From NCBI RefSeq assembly GCF_014773245.1, contig NZ_JACWMX010000002.1, positions 310,001 to 374,000 on the forward strand: a stretch of DNA of 64,000 nt, read 5' to 3'. This DNA comes from Mucilaginibacter glaciei. GTDB taxonomy: Bacteria > Bacteroidota > Bacteroidia > Sphingobacteriales > Sphingobacteriaceae. The notes beneath the pieces were generated by a model, which had not been told where the DNA came from, made no database searches, and saw only the letters and a program-made list of their open reading frames with translations. The position numbers and the translations under genes are program-made. This document shows, piece by piece, positions 52,420 through 61,701 of the stretch (the stretch's first letter is position 1; each line of letters begins with the position of its first letter).

Positions 52420-54321
52420 TTATTTTACTTCTTCGAAGTCAACATCAGTTACGTTATCGGCATTTCCTTCCGGTGCGCCGCCAGCCTGTCCTGCATCAGG
52501 GCTTGGTTGGCCACCTTCTGCAGATGCTTTATACATATCTTCTGACGCTGCTGTCCATGCTGTATTTAACTCCTCTTGTGCTGGTTCAATAGCTGCAAGG
52601 TCTTTAGATGCATAAGCAATTTTCAGTTTCTCTAAACCAGACTCGATAGCGCCTTTTTTATCGGCGGGGATCTTGTCACCGTATTCTTTCAACTGTTTTT
52701 CGGTCGAGAAGATCAGGGCATCAGCACCGTTGAGTTTTTCAACTTCTTCTTTTGCTTTTTGATCGGCATCAGCGTTAGCTTCAGCTTCATCCTTCATTTT
52801 CTTGATTTCGGCATCAGTTAAGCCAGATGAAGCTTCAATACGGATCTTTTGCTCTTTACCGGTTGCTTTATCTTTTGCAGATACATGCAAGATACCGTTA
52901 GCATCAATATCAAAGGTAACTTCTACCTGCGGCACGCCACGCGGAGCCGGTGGTATACCGTCTAAGTGGAAACGGCCTAAGGTACGGTTACCCTGCGCCA
53001 TTGGGCGCTCGCCCTGTAATATGTGGATCTCTACAGACGGCTGGCTATCAGACGCGGTTGAGAAAGTTTCAGATTTTTTGGTAGGGATAGTTGTGTTTGA
53101 TTCGATCAAACGGGTCATCACACCACCCATTGTTTCGATACCCATTGATAATGGGGTAACATCTAACAATAATACATCCTTAACTTCGCCGGTTAATACA
53201 CCACCCTGGATAGCGGCACCAATAGCTACAACCTCGTCAGGGTTAACACCTTTTGACGGTGCCTTACCGAAGAATTTTTGAACGGCATCCTGTATAGCAG
53301 GGATACGGGTAGAACCACCTACTAAAATAACTTCGTCGATATCTGAAGTGCTGTAACCTGCATTCTTCAACGCGGTACGGCAAGGCTCGATAGTACGTTT
53401 AATCAGGCTGTCAGCTAACTGCTCAAATTTTGCACGGGTTAAAGTTTTAACCAAGTGCTTAGGCATACCGTCAACAGCGGTTACGTACGGCAGGTTGATC
53501 TCTGTTTGGGTTGAGCTTGACAATTCGATCTTAGCCTTCTCTGCAGATTCTTTTAAGCGTTGTAAAGCCATTGGGTCTTTACGCAGGTCAATACCTTCGT
53601 CGCTTTTAAATTCGTCTGCCATCCAGTCAATGATCACCTGGTCAAAGTCGTCGCCACCTAAGTGAGTATCACCATCAGTAGCTTTAACTTCAAACACGCC
53701 ATCACCTAACTCCAGTACTGAGACGTCATGCGTACCACCACCACAGTCAAACACGGCAATTTTCATATCCTTGTGTGCTTTGTCCAAACCATATGCAAGG
53801 GCAGCAGCAGTAGGCTCGTTAATGATACGGCGAACTTTTAAACCTGCAATTTCACCGGCTTCTTTAGTTGCCTGGCGTTGCGCATCATTAAAATATGCCG
53901 GTACGGTAATAACCGCTTCGGTAACTTCATGGCCTAAGAAATCTTCAGCAGTTTTCTTCATTTTTTGAAGGATCATTGCAGAAATTTCTTGCGGCGTATA
54001 TTTACGGTCGCCAATTTCAACGCGCGGGGTGTTATTATCACCTTTAACTACGTTGTAAGGCACACGCTCCGCCTCTTTAGTAACCTCGTTAAACTGGTTA
54101 CCCATGAAGCGTTTGATAGAATAAATAGTTTTTGTAGGGTTAGTGATCGACTGGCGTTTTGCAGGATCACCTACTTTACGTTCACCGTCGTTAACAAAAG
54201 CTACAACAGATGGCGTAGTACGTTTTCCCTCGCTGTTAGCAATAACTACAGGCTCGTTACCTTCCATTACAGCTACGCAGGAGTTGGTTGTTCCTAAGTC
54301 AATTCCAATTATTTTAGACAT
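52420..54321 (-). CDS. dnaK: Molecular chaperone DnaK (Hsp70)
   Basis: The 633-residue protein is a complete Hsp70: [18 protein letters not shown] (phosphate-binding loop 1), [18 protein letters not shown] (phosphate 2), [10 protein letters not shown] in the ATPase, then the substrate-binding domain with [22 protein letters not shown] and [19 protein letters not shown], and a flexible C-terminal lid tail ending in DVDFEEVK. It folds proteins with DnaJ and GrpE, whose genes are not in the window. The start is the ATG at 54321 ([10 protein letters not shown]); an outer frame extension would add 21 unlikely residues. A sigma-54-like promoter candidate lies upstream. Confidence 0.98.
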   Translation of the reverse strand: MSKIIGIDLGTTNSCVAVMEGNEPVVIANSEGKRTTPSVVAFVNDGERKVGDPAKRQSITNPTKTIYSIKRFMGNQFNEVTKEAERVPYNVVKGDNNTPRVEIGDRKYTPQEISAMILQKMKKTAEDFLGHEVTEAVITVPAYFNDAQRQATKEAGEIAGLKVRRIINEPTAAALAYGLDKAHKDMKIAVFDCGGGTHDVSVLELGDGVFEVKATDGDTHLGGDDFDQVIIDWMADEFKSDEGIDLRKDPMALQRLKESAEKAKIELSSSTQTEINLPYVTAVDGMPKHLVKTLTRAKFEQLADSLIKRTIEPCRTALKNAGYSTSDIDEVILVGGSTRIPAIQDAVQKFFGKAPSKGVNPDEVVAIGAAIQGGVLTGEVKDVLLLDVTPLSMGIETMGGVMTRLIESNTTIPTKKSETFSTASDSQPSVEIHILQGERPMAQGNRTLGRFHLDGIPPAPRGVPQVEVTFDIDANGILHVSAKDKATGKEQKIRIEASSGLTDAEIKKMKDEAEANADADQKAKEEVEKLNGADALIFSTEKQLKEYGDKIPADKKGAIESGLEKLKIAYASKDLAAIEPAQEELNTAWTAASEDMYKASAEGGQPSPDAGQAGGAPEGNADNVTDVDFEEVK

Positions 54322-54367
54322 ATTATGATTGATTTTTATTATTAATATTTGCTTACCATGCCTATTT

Positions 54368-54384
54368 ATCAATGCCTGTGCCAA
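54368..54384 (-). promoter_or_regulatory. Sigma-54-like promoter candidate for dnaK
   Basis: On the minus strand TTGGCAC-AGGCA-TTGAT lies about 47 nt before the dnaK ATG. It resembles the -24/-12 sigma-54 consensus TGGCAC-N5-TTGCA with one change in the -12 part. Upstream, TGACAGGTTGGCA (plus 54458-54470) and TGCCA/TGGCA arms around 54379-54396 form possible heat-shock operators. This is tentative. Confidence 0.3.
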
Positions 54385-54533
54385 TATGCGTTTGGCAGAA
54401 AAATTAGCAGATACATGGCAGGAACATTACATACCGTCAGTGTGGGTTACACTGTGGTGACAGGTTGGCAGGAGTTTATTGATGAGTTGATGCAGATATT
54501 TAAGATGTATAGGTGCAATTAAGAAAGTAGAAT

Positions 54534-56579
54534 TTACTCCGCTGGTTCTATCCAGTTACCGTCGCCTTTAATAATACCGATCAGTTCATCTAAAGCATTG
54601 GCAGAACTGATGTTTTTCTTAACTGCCTGTTGTCCACGGTAAAGGGTTACCTTATCAGTGCCTGAACCAACATAACCATAATCTGCATCGGCCATTTCGC
54701 CGGGACCGTTCACGATGCAGCCCATGATACCGATCTTTAACCCTTTCAAATGACTTGTACGGCTGCGAATCATTTGGGTGGTTACCATCAGATCGAACAG
54801 CGTGCGCCCGCAGCTTGGGCAGGATATGTATTCTGTTTTTGAAATACGGGAGCGGGTAGCCTGCAATATGCCAAAAGCGGTTGAGGTAATAATATTGGTA
54901 GCAACTTGCGGCGCATCTATCCAGATGCCGTCGCCGAATCCATCAACTAATAAAGCACCAAGATCTGTACCGGCAAATAGTTGTAAGTCCTGGGTTTTCA
55001 GTTCTAAGTCTTCTGTATCGAAAGTGTAATTACGTTTAATGATAACCGGTACCTCCAGCTCCATATTCTGTAATTTCAGGAAAAAGGCGCGCTGATCTGC
55101 CATGCCATGCAATTCATCGGTCTCCAACACAAAAACCAATGTATTGTCCAATGGGATGGATCCAAAAGCATCAGTATCCAGGTCGGCATGCTTAATGCGT
55201 ACCAGATTCAGGGCCGATGTCTTGTTTTCCGCATCGATATATTCCTGCAAACCAAATACCGGGTGGCAAAGGGTTTTATGGGTTAGCTTTAACCAGGTAG
55301 CATAGTTATATAATTGCTTTAAGTTACCGGGCAGATCAAAAGAGGGCAGGCTATCGCCCAGGTAAACAAAATCTACCGATTGCTCGGCCATATTATACTT
55401 ATCCAAAAGTGGGGAATAAAGGTAGCCGGCATCGCCCATCACGGCAGGGTCCTTTAGGTTAGCCCGCGAAAGATCGACTACCACCCTTGGCACCATGTGC
55501 CCGCCTATAAAAGCGTTAGCCTCGTAAGTTTCACGTTTTTTATATTCGAAAGGGGAATGTTGGTCTTGGGAATGAAAATTTATAGGCGACGATTGGGGTG
55601 CGCGGTGCGGGGAATTTCTTCCTTCGCTCTTCGTTCCATCCACTTCACTCGTCGCTACAGCTACCTTGCTCCTCGTAGTATATCTTTTTACCAGCGCGAT
55701 GGCTACCGGTGCTTCGGCTTCGGGCTCTTCTGTCAGGGATACGCGGACGGTATCGCCCAGGCCGTCTTCCAGTAGTGTACCAATACCCACGGCAGATTTG
55801 ATCCGACCGTCCTCGCCGTCACCGGCTTCGGTAACACCCAAATGCAGCGGGTAGTTCATGCCTTCGGCAACCATGGTTTGTACCAACAGGCGGTAGGCTT
55901 GTACCATTACCTGTGGGTTACTGCTCTTCATAGATACTACCAAGCTGTAATAGCCCAAAGTTTCGCACATGCGGATAAATTCCATAGCGCTCTCTACCAT
56001 TCCCTGCGGGGTATCGCCATAACGGCTCATAATACGGTCGCTCAGTGAACCATGGTTGGTACCAATGCGCATAGCAGTACCATATTCTTTACAGATATTC
56101 ACCAGCGGCGTAAACTTCTGGAAGATACGTTCCAGTTCGCCACGATACTCCAGGTCGGTATAGTCTAAAGTATCAAACTTCTTTTTATCGGCGTAGTTGC
56201 CGGGGTTTACACGTACCTTCTCTACAATACGTGCGGCTACTTCGGCAGCATTAGGGGTAAAGTGGATATCGGCAACCAGGGGCACATTATAACCGCGATG
56301 ACGCAGTTGCTTTTTAATTTCGGCCAGGTTGTTTGCTTCTTTGATGCTGGGCGCAGTGATGCGTACATACTCGCAGCCTGCGTCAACCATGCGGATGGTT
56401 TGCTCTACCGTGCCAATGGTGTCCATGGTATCGGTAGTGGTCATGCTTTGAATGCGGATGGGGTTACTGCCGCCCATGGGAATATCGCCAATATTCACCT
56501 CGCGGGTAACAAAGCGCGAATATTCTGTTAAAGAATTACAGTATTGGCCGGGCAGCAACTTAATGGCATCAGCATTCAT
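54534..56579 (-). CDS. ispG: 4-hydroxy-3-methylbut-2-en-1-yl diphosphate synthase IspG (long form)
   Basis: The 681-residue protein is the long, Bacteroidota/plant-type IspG, which reduces methylerythritol cyclodiphosphate to HMBPP with a [4Fe-4S] cluster in the MEP isoprenoid pathway. The TIM-barrel part has REVNIGDIPMGGSNPIRIQSMTTTDT and PLVADIHFTP; the long middle domain has FIGGHMVPRVVVDLS; the C-terminal cluster domain has CPSCGRTLFDL and GCIVNGPGE with the three Cys ligands. Between the barrel and the middle domain, about residues 304-343 form a Ser/Pro/Gln-rich stretch (ATSEVDGTKSEGRNSPHRAP and on) that looks like an extra insertion. No neighbour belongs to the same pathway. Confidence 0.96.
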   Translation of the reverse strand: MNADAIKLLPGQYCNSLTEYSRFVTREVNIGDIPMGGSNPIRIQSMTTTDTMDTIGTVEQTIRMVDAGCEYVRITAPSIKEANNLAEIKKQLRHRGYNVPLVADIHFTPNAAEVAARIVEKVRVNPGNYADKKKFDTLDYTDLEYRGELERIFQKFTPLVNICKEYGTAMRIGTNHGSLSDRIMSRYGDTPQGMVESAMEFIRMCETLGYYSLVVSMKSSNPQVMVQAYRLLVQTMVAEGMNYPLHLGVTEAGDGEDGRIKSAVGIGTLLEDGLGDTVRVSLTEEPEAEAPVAIALVKRYTTRSKVAVATSEVDGTKSEGRNSPHRAPQSSPINFHSQDQHSPFEYKKRETYEANAFIGGHMVPRVVVDLSRANLKDPAVMGDAGYLYSPLLDKYNMAEQSVDFVYLGDSLPSFDLPGNLKQLYNYATWLKLTHKTLCHPVFGLQEYIDAENKTSALNLVRIKHADLDTDAFGSIPLDNTLVFVLETDELHGMADQRAFFLKLQNMELEVPVIIKRNYTFDTEDLELKTQDLQLFAGTDLGALLVDGFGDGIWIDAPQVATNIITSTAFGILQATRSRISKTEYISCPSCGRTLFDLMVTTQMIRSRTSHLKGLKIGIMGCIVNGPGEMADADYGYVGSGTDKVTLYRGQQAVKKNISSANALDELIGIIKGDGNWIEPAE

Positions 56580-56672
56580 GCAGTTGAATTTAATAAGTTA
56601 CAAAAATACGAAAGATGTTTGAAGGTTGGAATTTGTTTATGTTAGCAACTGGTAAACTCTTATAACGGTTTT

Positions 56673-57503
56673 ATGCTGAGGAATGCTTTGTATTTGGTTG
56701 TTGTCATTTCCTTAATTTCCGCCTGCAAAAACAAATCTGGTAAACCCCTCGCAAATCAGACATCTTCTACCGATACCACCCAACACAAAATCAATGAACT
56801 CAAACCCATATTTCAAGGAGTGTGGGTAAAGCAGGATTATATCGACAAGATCATCAGCACCAGGTCGCCTTTACTGGCATCAGATAAAGTTATTGGTATT
56901 ACCACAATGCATTTTAACACAGCGCAAATAGCTGCCGATAGTTTGGTGGCTGGCGTTAGTTATGATAATCATAACCCAGGCAGCGTAGTGTTAAGATTCA
57001 AGCCCGGAAAGAGCAATAGCGGCTTGCCCTTTGGCGAAAACGAATTGGGTTACTCAACCAAAAACCGGGATACCTCCTTATTGCTTTACCAATACTATCA
57101 AAACAAATGGGTTATAACGCCTTATGTAAAAGCCCTGCAACAATCAAGCGGCACCAACCTGCAAGAGGGTATAGCTTATCTGATCAATAAAAATCTGTTT
57201 GCTGGCAATTATACCCTTACAGACAGCTTAGGTAAACTTTCTACCGTTAAATTTAAAAATAACGGAGAAGTTACCGCCTTTTTTAATTTTAAGAAATACA
57301 CGGTCGAAAACAGCTTTGATAATAAGACCCTGAACAACCTGGATCAGATCACCTTCAATATTTTTAGCTCAGATGAAAAGACATACATCTTCAAAATTGA
57401 TGGTAACGACCTCAATTTGTTTGAGTCGAAAAAAGATACAAAAGCAGGCCTGCTGGTTCGAGGCAGGCTTTTGTATAAATTAGTTAGATTGAGCGATAAA
57501 TAG
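56673..57503 (+). CDS. Hypothetical lipoprotein
   Basis: The 276-residue product has a lipoprotein signal with lipobox V-I-S-L-I-S-A-C (Cys18), then a Ser/Thr-rich linker and a mature domain of about 240 residues with regular strands (VVLRFKPGKS, KWVITPYVKAL, FNFKKYTVENSF and others). I recognise no domain. It is anchored in the outer membrane or periplasmic face. Its stop lies 2 nt from the convergent gene, inside the 20-nt palindrome at 57495-57514. Confidence 0.7.
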   Translation: MLRNALYLVVVISLISACKNKSGKPLANQTSSTDTTQHKINELKPIFQGVWVKQDYIDKIISTRSPLLASDKVIGITTMHFNTAQIAADSLVAGVSYDNHNPGSVVLRFKPGKSNSGLPFGENELGYSTKNRDTSLLLYQYYQNKWVITPYVKALQQSSGTNLQEGIAYLINKNLFAGNYTLTDSLGKLSTVKFKNNGEVTAFFNFKKYTVENSFDNKTLNNLDQITFNIFSSDEKTYIFKIDGNDLNLFESKKDTKAGLLVRGRLLYKLVRLSDK

Positions 57504-57505
57504 CC

Positions 57506-58360
57506 CTATTTATCCAAATACTTTTTAACCGCTATTAAATCGTCATTACCAAATTCGTGCTCTGCAGCACCGAATGTTTTTAAAGCTGCTTCGCCAATTG
57601 GGGTTGATAAACCGATGTCTTTAGACAATCGCAGGTCCTTAGCGATATTTTTAAGTGAGAAAGCCGCCTTGTAATTATCAGCCAGGATAGCGTCGCCTTT
57701 AATTTTCATGTAGGGGCTGGCCAGTGCGCCATTGTTCAGAAGTTCCATCAAGGTAGCAGCCTCAATTCCGTTTTGTTTGGCTAATAGCACCGCTTCTGCT
57801 AATCCCTGCGTATGGATACTCAATAAAGTGTTGATGGCCAGTTTAGCTACATTGCCCGCGCCAACATCACCAACATGCGTTGCCATTTTGCTCATCTTAT
57901 CCAATACCGGCTTAACCTGTTCAAATATTGCAGCATCGCCACCGGCCATAATAACCAGTTGCGCTGTCTCGGCCTGCTTAACGCTGCCCGATACCGGTGC
58001 ATCTAAATAACGGTTCCCTTGTTCTTTACATAAAGCGGCCATTTCTTTACTGATTGACGGAGATACGGTACTCATGTTGATGATGATCTTCCCATTAACT
58101 CCGGCACTCAACAGTCCTTCTTTACCTGTGAATATTTCGTTGATCGCATTATCGTCAGTCACCATAATGATCATCACATCCGTTTGTTGAAACAACGCTG
58201 CGGGTGTTGCTGCCGTATCTGCACCTTGCTTCTTCAAGGTAGCTTCTTTATCCTTACTGCGGTTATAAACCGTTACCGGGTAACCTGCGCTAATTAATTG
58301 CTGCGACATCGGGATGCCCATTGTACCCAGGCCAATCCATCCAATTTTTGTTGTGCTCAT
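57506..58360 (-). CDS. NAD(P)-dependent beta-hydroxyacid dehydrogenase (3-hydroxyisobutyrate dehydrogenase family)
   Basis: The 284-residue enzyme has the Rossmann motif KIGWIGLGTMG at the start, YNRS in the NADP loop, a DAPVSGSVKQAETAQL motif with the substrate-binding Ser-Gly segment, and the catalytic Lys in VAKLAINTLLS. It oxidises or reduces short beta-hydroxyacids such as 3-hydroxyisobutyrate, tartronate semialdehyde or glyoxylate/succinic semialdehyde; which one is not decided. The start ATG at 58360 begins the Rossmann fold; an outer frame would add 13 unlikely residues. Confidence 0.93.
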   Translation of the reverse strand: MSTTKIGWIGLGTMGIPMSQQLISAGYPVTVYNRSKDKEATLKKQGADTAATPAALFQQTDVMIIMVTDDNAINEIFTGKEGLLSAGVNGKIIINMSTVSPSISKEMAALCKEQGNRYLDAPVSGSVKQAETAQLVIMAGGDAAIFEQVKPVLDKMSKMATHVGDVGAGNVAKLAINTLLSIHTQGLAEAVLLAKQNGIEAATLMELLNNGALASPYMKIKGDAILADNYKAAFSLKNIAKDLRLSKDIGLSTPIGEAALKTFGAAEHEFGNDDLIAVKKYLDK

Positions 58361-58378
58361 GCTATTTAAACAAATAGA

Positions 58379-58407
58379 AAGCGCTATTGCTTTTGGCAAT
58401 AGCGCTT
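58379..58407 (-). terminator. Hairpin terminator between the antitoxin-like gene and the dehydrogenase gene
   Basis: AAGCGCTATTGC (58379-58390) pairs perfectly over 12 bp with GCAATAGCGCTT (58396-58407), loop TTTTG. It lies just after the stop of the small minus-strand gene. The plus-strand side has the better T tract, so it may act in both directions. Confidence 0.6.
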
Positions 58408-58430
58408 ATTTTTATAATCTTAAAAACTAA

Positions 58431-58574
58431 TCAATTTTCAACTTCGGTTTCTTTTGAAGGTGATAGTTCTACTTCGTCTTTCAATTCTTCAAAAGAAATT
58501 CCGAAAGCTTTAAAAAAAACTTTTAAAGCATCTAATTTCTCCTGATTATCCGGATATGTAATAAGTCTCTTCAT
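58431..58574 (-). CDS. Small antitoxin-like protein, too short for routine calling
   Basis: A 47-residue product starts at the ATG at 58574 and reads M-K-R-L-I-T-Y-P-D-N-Q-E-K-L, then A-L-K-V-F-F-K-A-F-G-I-S-F-E-E-L, and ends with an acidic tail. The pattern of an N-terminal strand, a DALKAFLKAF-like helix and a short acidic end resembles the small Bacteroidota proteins often annotated as putative type II antitoxins (ALKAFLKALKI-type). No toxin gene is next to it. It starts 10 nt after the terminator of the upstream gene, with TAAACTTG 5 nt before the ATG as a possible -7 box, and ends before a second hairpin. Confidence 0.6.
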   Translation of the reverse strand: MKRLITYPDNQEKLDALKVFFKAFGISFEELKDEVELSPSKETEVEN

Positions 58575-58584
58575 GCCCAAGTTT

Positions 58585-58618
58585 AACAAAAAAGTCGCAA
58601 GAGTAATCCTGCGACTTT
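58585..58618 (-). terminator. Rho-independent terminator of the tldE gene
   Basis: On the minus strand AAAGTCGCA (plus 58610-58618) pairs with TGCGACTTT (plus 58591-58599) over 9 bp, followed by TTTTGTT. It lies 23 nt after the stop of the TldE gene. Confidence 0.75.
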
Positions 58619-58641
58619 AAAATTTTACTTTTAATTTACCC

Positions 58642-59973
58642 CTACACCGCGTCAGACAATGAGCTGAACGTAAAGTCGCGAATTTTCATCGGCGGGATCA
58701 GGTAACTGCGGTAGCTTTCTATGCTGATGCTGCGTTCCTGTTTGCCCAGGGCCTCCAGGTTGTTCAGCATAATTACAGGGCTTTCGTTAAACCTGAAGTT
58801 CTTGATAGGAAATTTGATCTTACCATTCTCGATATAATACGTACCATCTCGGGTAAGGCCTGTTAACAGCAACGATTGCGGGTCTACCATACGGATATAC
58901 CATAACCGCGATACCAGGATCCCTTTTTCGGTCCCTTTGATCAGTTCCTCTAATGTTTGGGTACCGCCATCCATGATGATGTTGCTGCCGTTAGGTACAG
59001 GTTTTACGCCTTTTTTATCGGCCCAATACCTCGAGTATGCCAAATTCTTTACTACGCCATTCTCTATCCACATTGTTTTTTCGCGTGGTAAACCATCACC
59101 ACCCCAGGTCGAGCCGGGCAGGTCGGTATTAAAAGGATCTGAGTAAATATTTACTTTGGCATCAACTAACTGCTCGCCCAAGCGGGTACCGCCGCCTTTT
59201 TTGCTCAAAAAGCTCCGGCCTTCTTCCGCGCTGCGCGCATCAAAACGAAACATATTCTCCAGCATATACGTAGCCGCAACCGGTTCTAATATCACGGTGT
59301 ATTTACCCGGCTCGATAGCCCTTGCGCCGACCGAGCTGTTTGCCTTCATGGCAGCTACTCTTGTGGCAGAAGCGGTATCCAGTTTGCTTACATCTGTAAA
59401 ACCACGCGCTGCATAGCCCGATGCGGTACCCGCGTCGTTACGGGTGGTAATGGTAAAGGTAACATCGCTGCTTTTGTTATAAGCAAACAAGCCTTTAGAA
59501 TTCATTACGGCGTTAAAACCGCTTGAATTTTCAAGAAAACCCGCTGCATTTAGCTTGGCATCTTTAGTAATGGCAATACTTTTACCTACCATTTCGGCAC
59601 GGCTCTCCGGCGTCATGGCGGCAGTATTGGCATTATAGGTCATCGATTCCTTAAACTCGCCGGGGCCTAACATCGGCATATATTCGGGGTTGGCCGGTGC
59701 CAGTTGCGCCAACTCTTCCGACCGGCGGACTACGCGCTCTAAAGCGGCATCGTCAAACTCATTAATAGTAGCCGTACCCGCCTTTTTACCGTAAACAGAT
59801 GTTACCGCCAGGCCCACGTTGCTGATATCGCCTGCGGTTGAGACGTTGTTTAACGCATAGCGCACGTTACCGCCTTCGCTGCCGTTTAGGTTTACTTCGC
59901 ATTCTTCGGCTTTTGAATAGCTAAGCACTTTCTTTAATAAAGCCTGTGCTTGTTCTTTTGTATATATCGCCAT
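58642..59973 (-). CDS. TldE/PmbA-family protein, partner of TldD
   Basis: The 443-residue product belongs to the TldD/PmbA family. It has the family fold (YALNNVSTAGDISNVGLAVTS, KAGTATINEFDD, the IEPGKYTVILEPVAATYMLENM segment) but lacks the HExxxH zinc motif, as TldE subunits do. In E. coli TldD and TldE form a heterodimeric protease acting on unfolded or modified peptides; TldE contributes the channel. No signal peptide is present. It follows the tldD gene by 2 nt (operon), and a terminator lies 23 nt beyond its stop. Confidence 0.93.
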   Translation of the reverse strand: MAIYTKEQAQALLKKVLSYSKAEECEVNLNGSEGGNVRYALNNVSTAGDISNVGLAVTSVYGKKAGTATINEFDDAALERVVRRSEELAQLAPANPEYMPMLGPGEFKESMTYNANTAAMTPESRAEMVGKSIAITKDAKLNAAGFLENSSGFNAVMNSKGLFAYNKSSDVTFTITTRNDAGTASGYAARGFTDVSKLDTASATRVAAMKANSSVGARAIEPGKYTVILEPVAATYMLENMFRFDARSAEEGRSFLSKKGGGTRLGEQLVDAKVNIYSDPFNTDLPGSTWGGDGLPREKTMWIENGVVKNLAYSRYWADKKGVKPVPNGSNIIMDGGTQTLEELIKGTEKGILVSRLWYIRMVDPQSLLLTGLTRDGTYYIENGKIKFPIKNFRFNESPVIMLNNLEALGKQERSISIESYRSYLIPPMKIRDFTFSSLSDAV

Positions 59974-59976
59974 AAA

Positions 59977-61614
59977 TTATCCGATCTTTCTTTTTGTGTT
60001 GATTACATTAACTCCTTTGAACAGCGCTGTCGACGACCCGTGAGATACTGCGCTCGACTGGCTTGGCTGGCCCTTACCATCATTGAACGATCCGCCTAAA
60101 CGGTAATCGTTTTCATCGCAAACCGCGCTACATGAGTTCCAAAACTCCTGCGTGTTAGCCTGGTAAGCTACATCATTCATCATCCCGGCAATTTTACCGT
60201 CTTTGATCTCGTAAAACAGCTGGCCGCCAAACTGGAAGTTGTAACGCTGCTGATCGATAGAGAATGAGCCGTCGCCAATAATGTAAATACCTTTCTCTAC
60301 ATTTTTAATCATATTGTCAACGCTTAGCGGAGTTTTGCCCGGCTGTAAGGATACGTTAGGCATACGCTGGAACTGTACATCCTGCCAGTTTTGCGCGTAG
60401 CAGCACCCTTGCGATTCTTTTAAACCGATGATGTGTGCCTGATCGCGGATGGCCTGGTAATTCACCAGCACACCATCTTTAATAATATCCCATTTTTTAG
60501 TGCCCACGCCTTCATCGTCGTAACCTACAGCACCTAATGAACCTACCTGGGTTTTATCGCCCACAACGTTCACTTTATCGCTACCGAACTTAAAGTTGCC
60601 CGATTTCCATTTATCCAATGTAAGGAAGCTGGTACCGGCAAAGTTAGCCTCGTAGCCTAAAACACGGTCAAGCTCGGTTGGGTGGCCTACCGACTCATGG
60701 ATAGTTAACCAAAGATGACTTGGATCAAGCACCAGATCGTACTTACCCGGATCGACAGATTTTGCGGTGAGCTTTTCGCCCGCCTGCTTGGTGGCAAACT
60801 TAATATCCTCTAAAATATCATAACGTTTTTTATAGCGCGGGGTAACACCCTGTACGGTTTCTGAAGCTGAAGGGATCAGATACTCATAACCCATACCCAC
60901 CGGCGAGCTTAACGACCGGCGTGTTTCGAACGCGCCTTTCGTAGGGTCTATTTTGGTAACCGTAAAATTGGGAAACAAACGGTGCACATCCTGATCGATA
61001 TATGAACCGTCGGTTGATGCAAAGTATTTTTGCTCGTTAACGGCAAACAATGTAGAGTTTACAAAATTCGCACCACCTGCCATAGCTGCGGCATTTGCTG
61101 ATAAAAGTAAGTCTACTTTCTCTTTTATAGGCACTTCAAAAGCATTCTTCTCGATAGGGGTTTTCCAGCTTACTTCACCGTAACCTTTTTGCGGGGCCAG
61201 TTGTACCGGCGGGCTGCCAATTTTGGCGTTGGCCTTAGCAACAGCTACCGCTCGTTTAGCGGCTTTGGCAATACCATCTTTAGTAACCTCATTAGTGGCA
61301 GCAAAGCCCCAGCAACCATTGGCAATTACTCGTACGCCGATACCATAAGATTCGGTATTGGCTACGTTCAACACGCGGTTTTCGCGGGTAATTACAAACT
61401 GGTTAAGGTAACGGCCAATACGCACATCGGCGTAACTTGCACCGGCAGCTTTCGCGGCATTCAATCCCACGTCAGACAGTTCTTTCTTGAACTTCGTGTC
61501 AACAGGATTTAAAGCCTCCTGCGGGTCAATGGTTTTTCCAAAACCTGGCATACCGGGCAGCACCAAAGCGCCTGCGCCCATACCGGTTAAAAAAATAAAA
61601 TCTCTTCTTCTCAA
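59977..61614 (-). CDS. tldD: TldD metalloprotease with a Tat signal
   Basis: The 545-residue protein is a TldD-type zinc protease. It starts with a twin-arginine signal (MRRRDFIFLTGMGAGALVLPG). The catalytic motif is HESVGH at residues 306-311 in TIHESVGHPTELDR, the TldD HExxxH, with a third Cys or His ligand expected near IGLKESQGCCYAQNW. The last part (QQRYNFQFGGQLFYEIKDGKI) is the conserved C-terminal region. With TldE it would trim peptides. The Tat signal implies that it is exported folded, while the partner gene, 2 nt away, has no signal. Start at 61614 is the first Met of the Tat signal. Confidence 0.94.
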   Translation of the reverse strand: MRRRDFIFLTGMGAGALVLPGMPGFGKTIDPQEALNPVDTKFKKELSDVGLNAAKAAGASYADVRIGRYLNQFVITRENRVLNVANTESYGIGVRVIANGCWGFAATNEVTKDGIAKAAKRAVAVAKANAKIGSPPVQLAPQKGYGEVSWKTPIEKNAFEVPIKEKVDLLLSANAAAMAGGANFVNSTLFAVNEQKYFASTDGSYIDQDVHRLFPNFTVTKIDPTKGAFETRRSLSSPVGMGYEYLIPSASETVQGVTPRYKKRYDILEDIKFATKQAGEKLTAKSVDPGKYDLVLDPSHLWLTIHESVGHPTELDRVLGYEANFAGTSFLTLDKWKSGNFKFGSDKVNVVGDKTQVGSLGAVGYDDEGVGTKKWDIIKDGVLVNYQAIRDQAHIIGLKESQGCCYAQNWQDVQFQRMPNVSLQPGKTPLSVDNMIKNVEKGIYIIGDGSFSIDQQRYNFQFGGQLFYEIKDGKIAGMMNDVAYQANTQEFWNSCSAVCDENDYRLGGSFNDGKGQPSQSSAVSHGSSTALFKGVNVINTKRKIG

Positions 61615-61701
61615 AGTTTATCCTCCAATTTGTTAGGGCGATCCCCGACCGGGAAAGCATTGTTAAAATTAATATGCGGTGACACGTGATAATGTGTCTT
61701 T

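Noticed and set aside
52802..53281. A 159-codon open frame antisense to dnaK
   Set aside because: It is the antisense shadow of a highly conserved gene; its product has no recognisable features, and codon bias of dnaK keeps the other strand free of stops.
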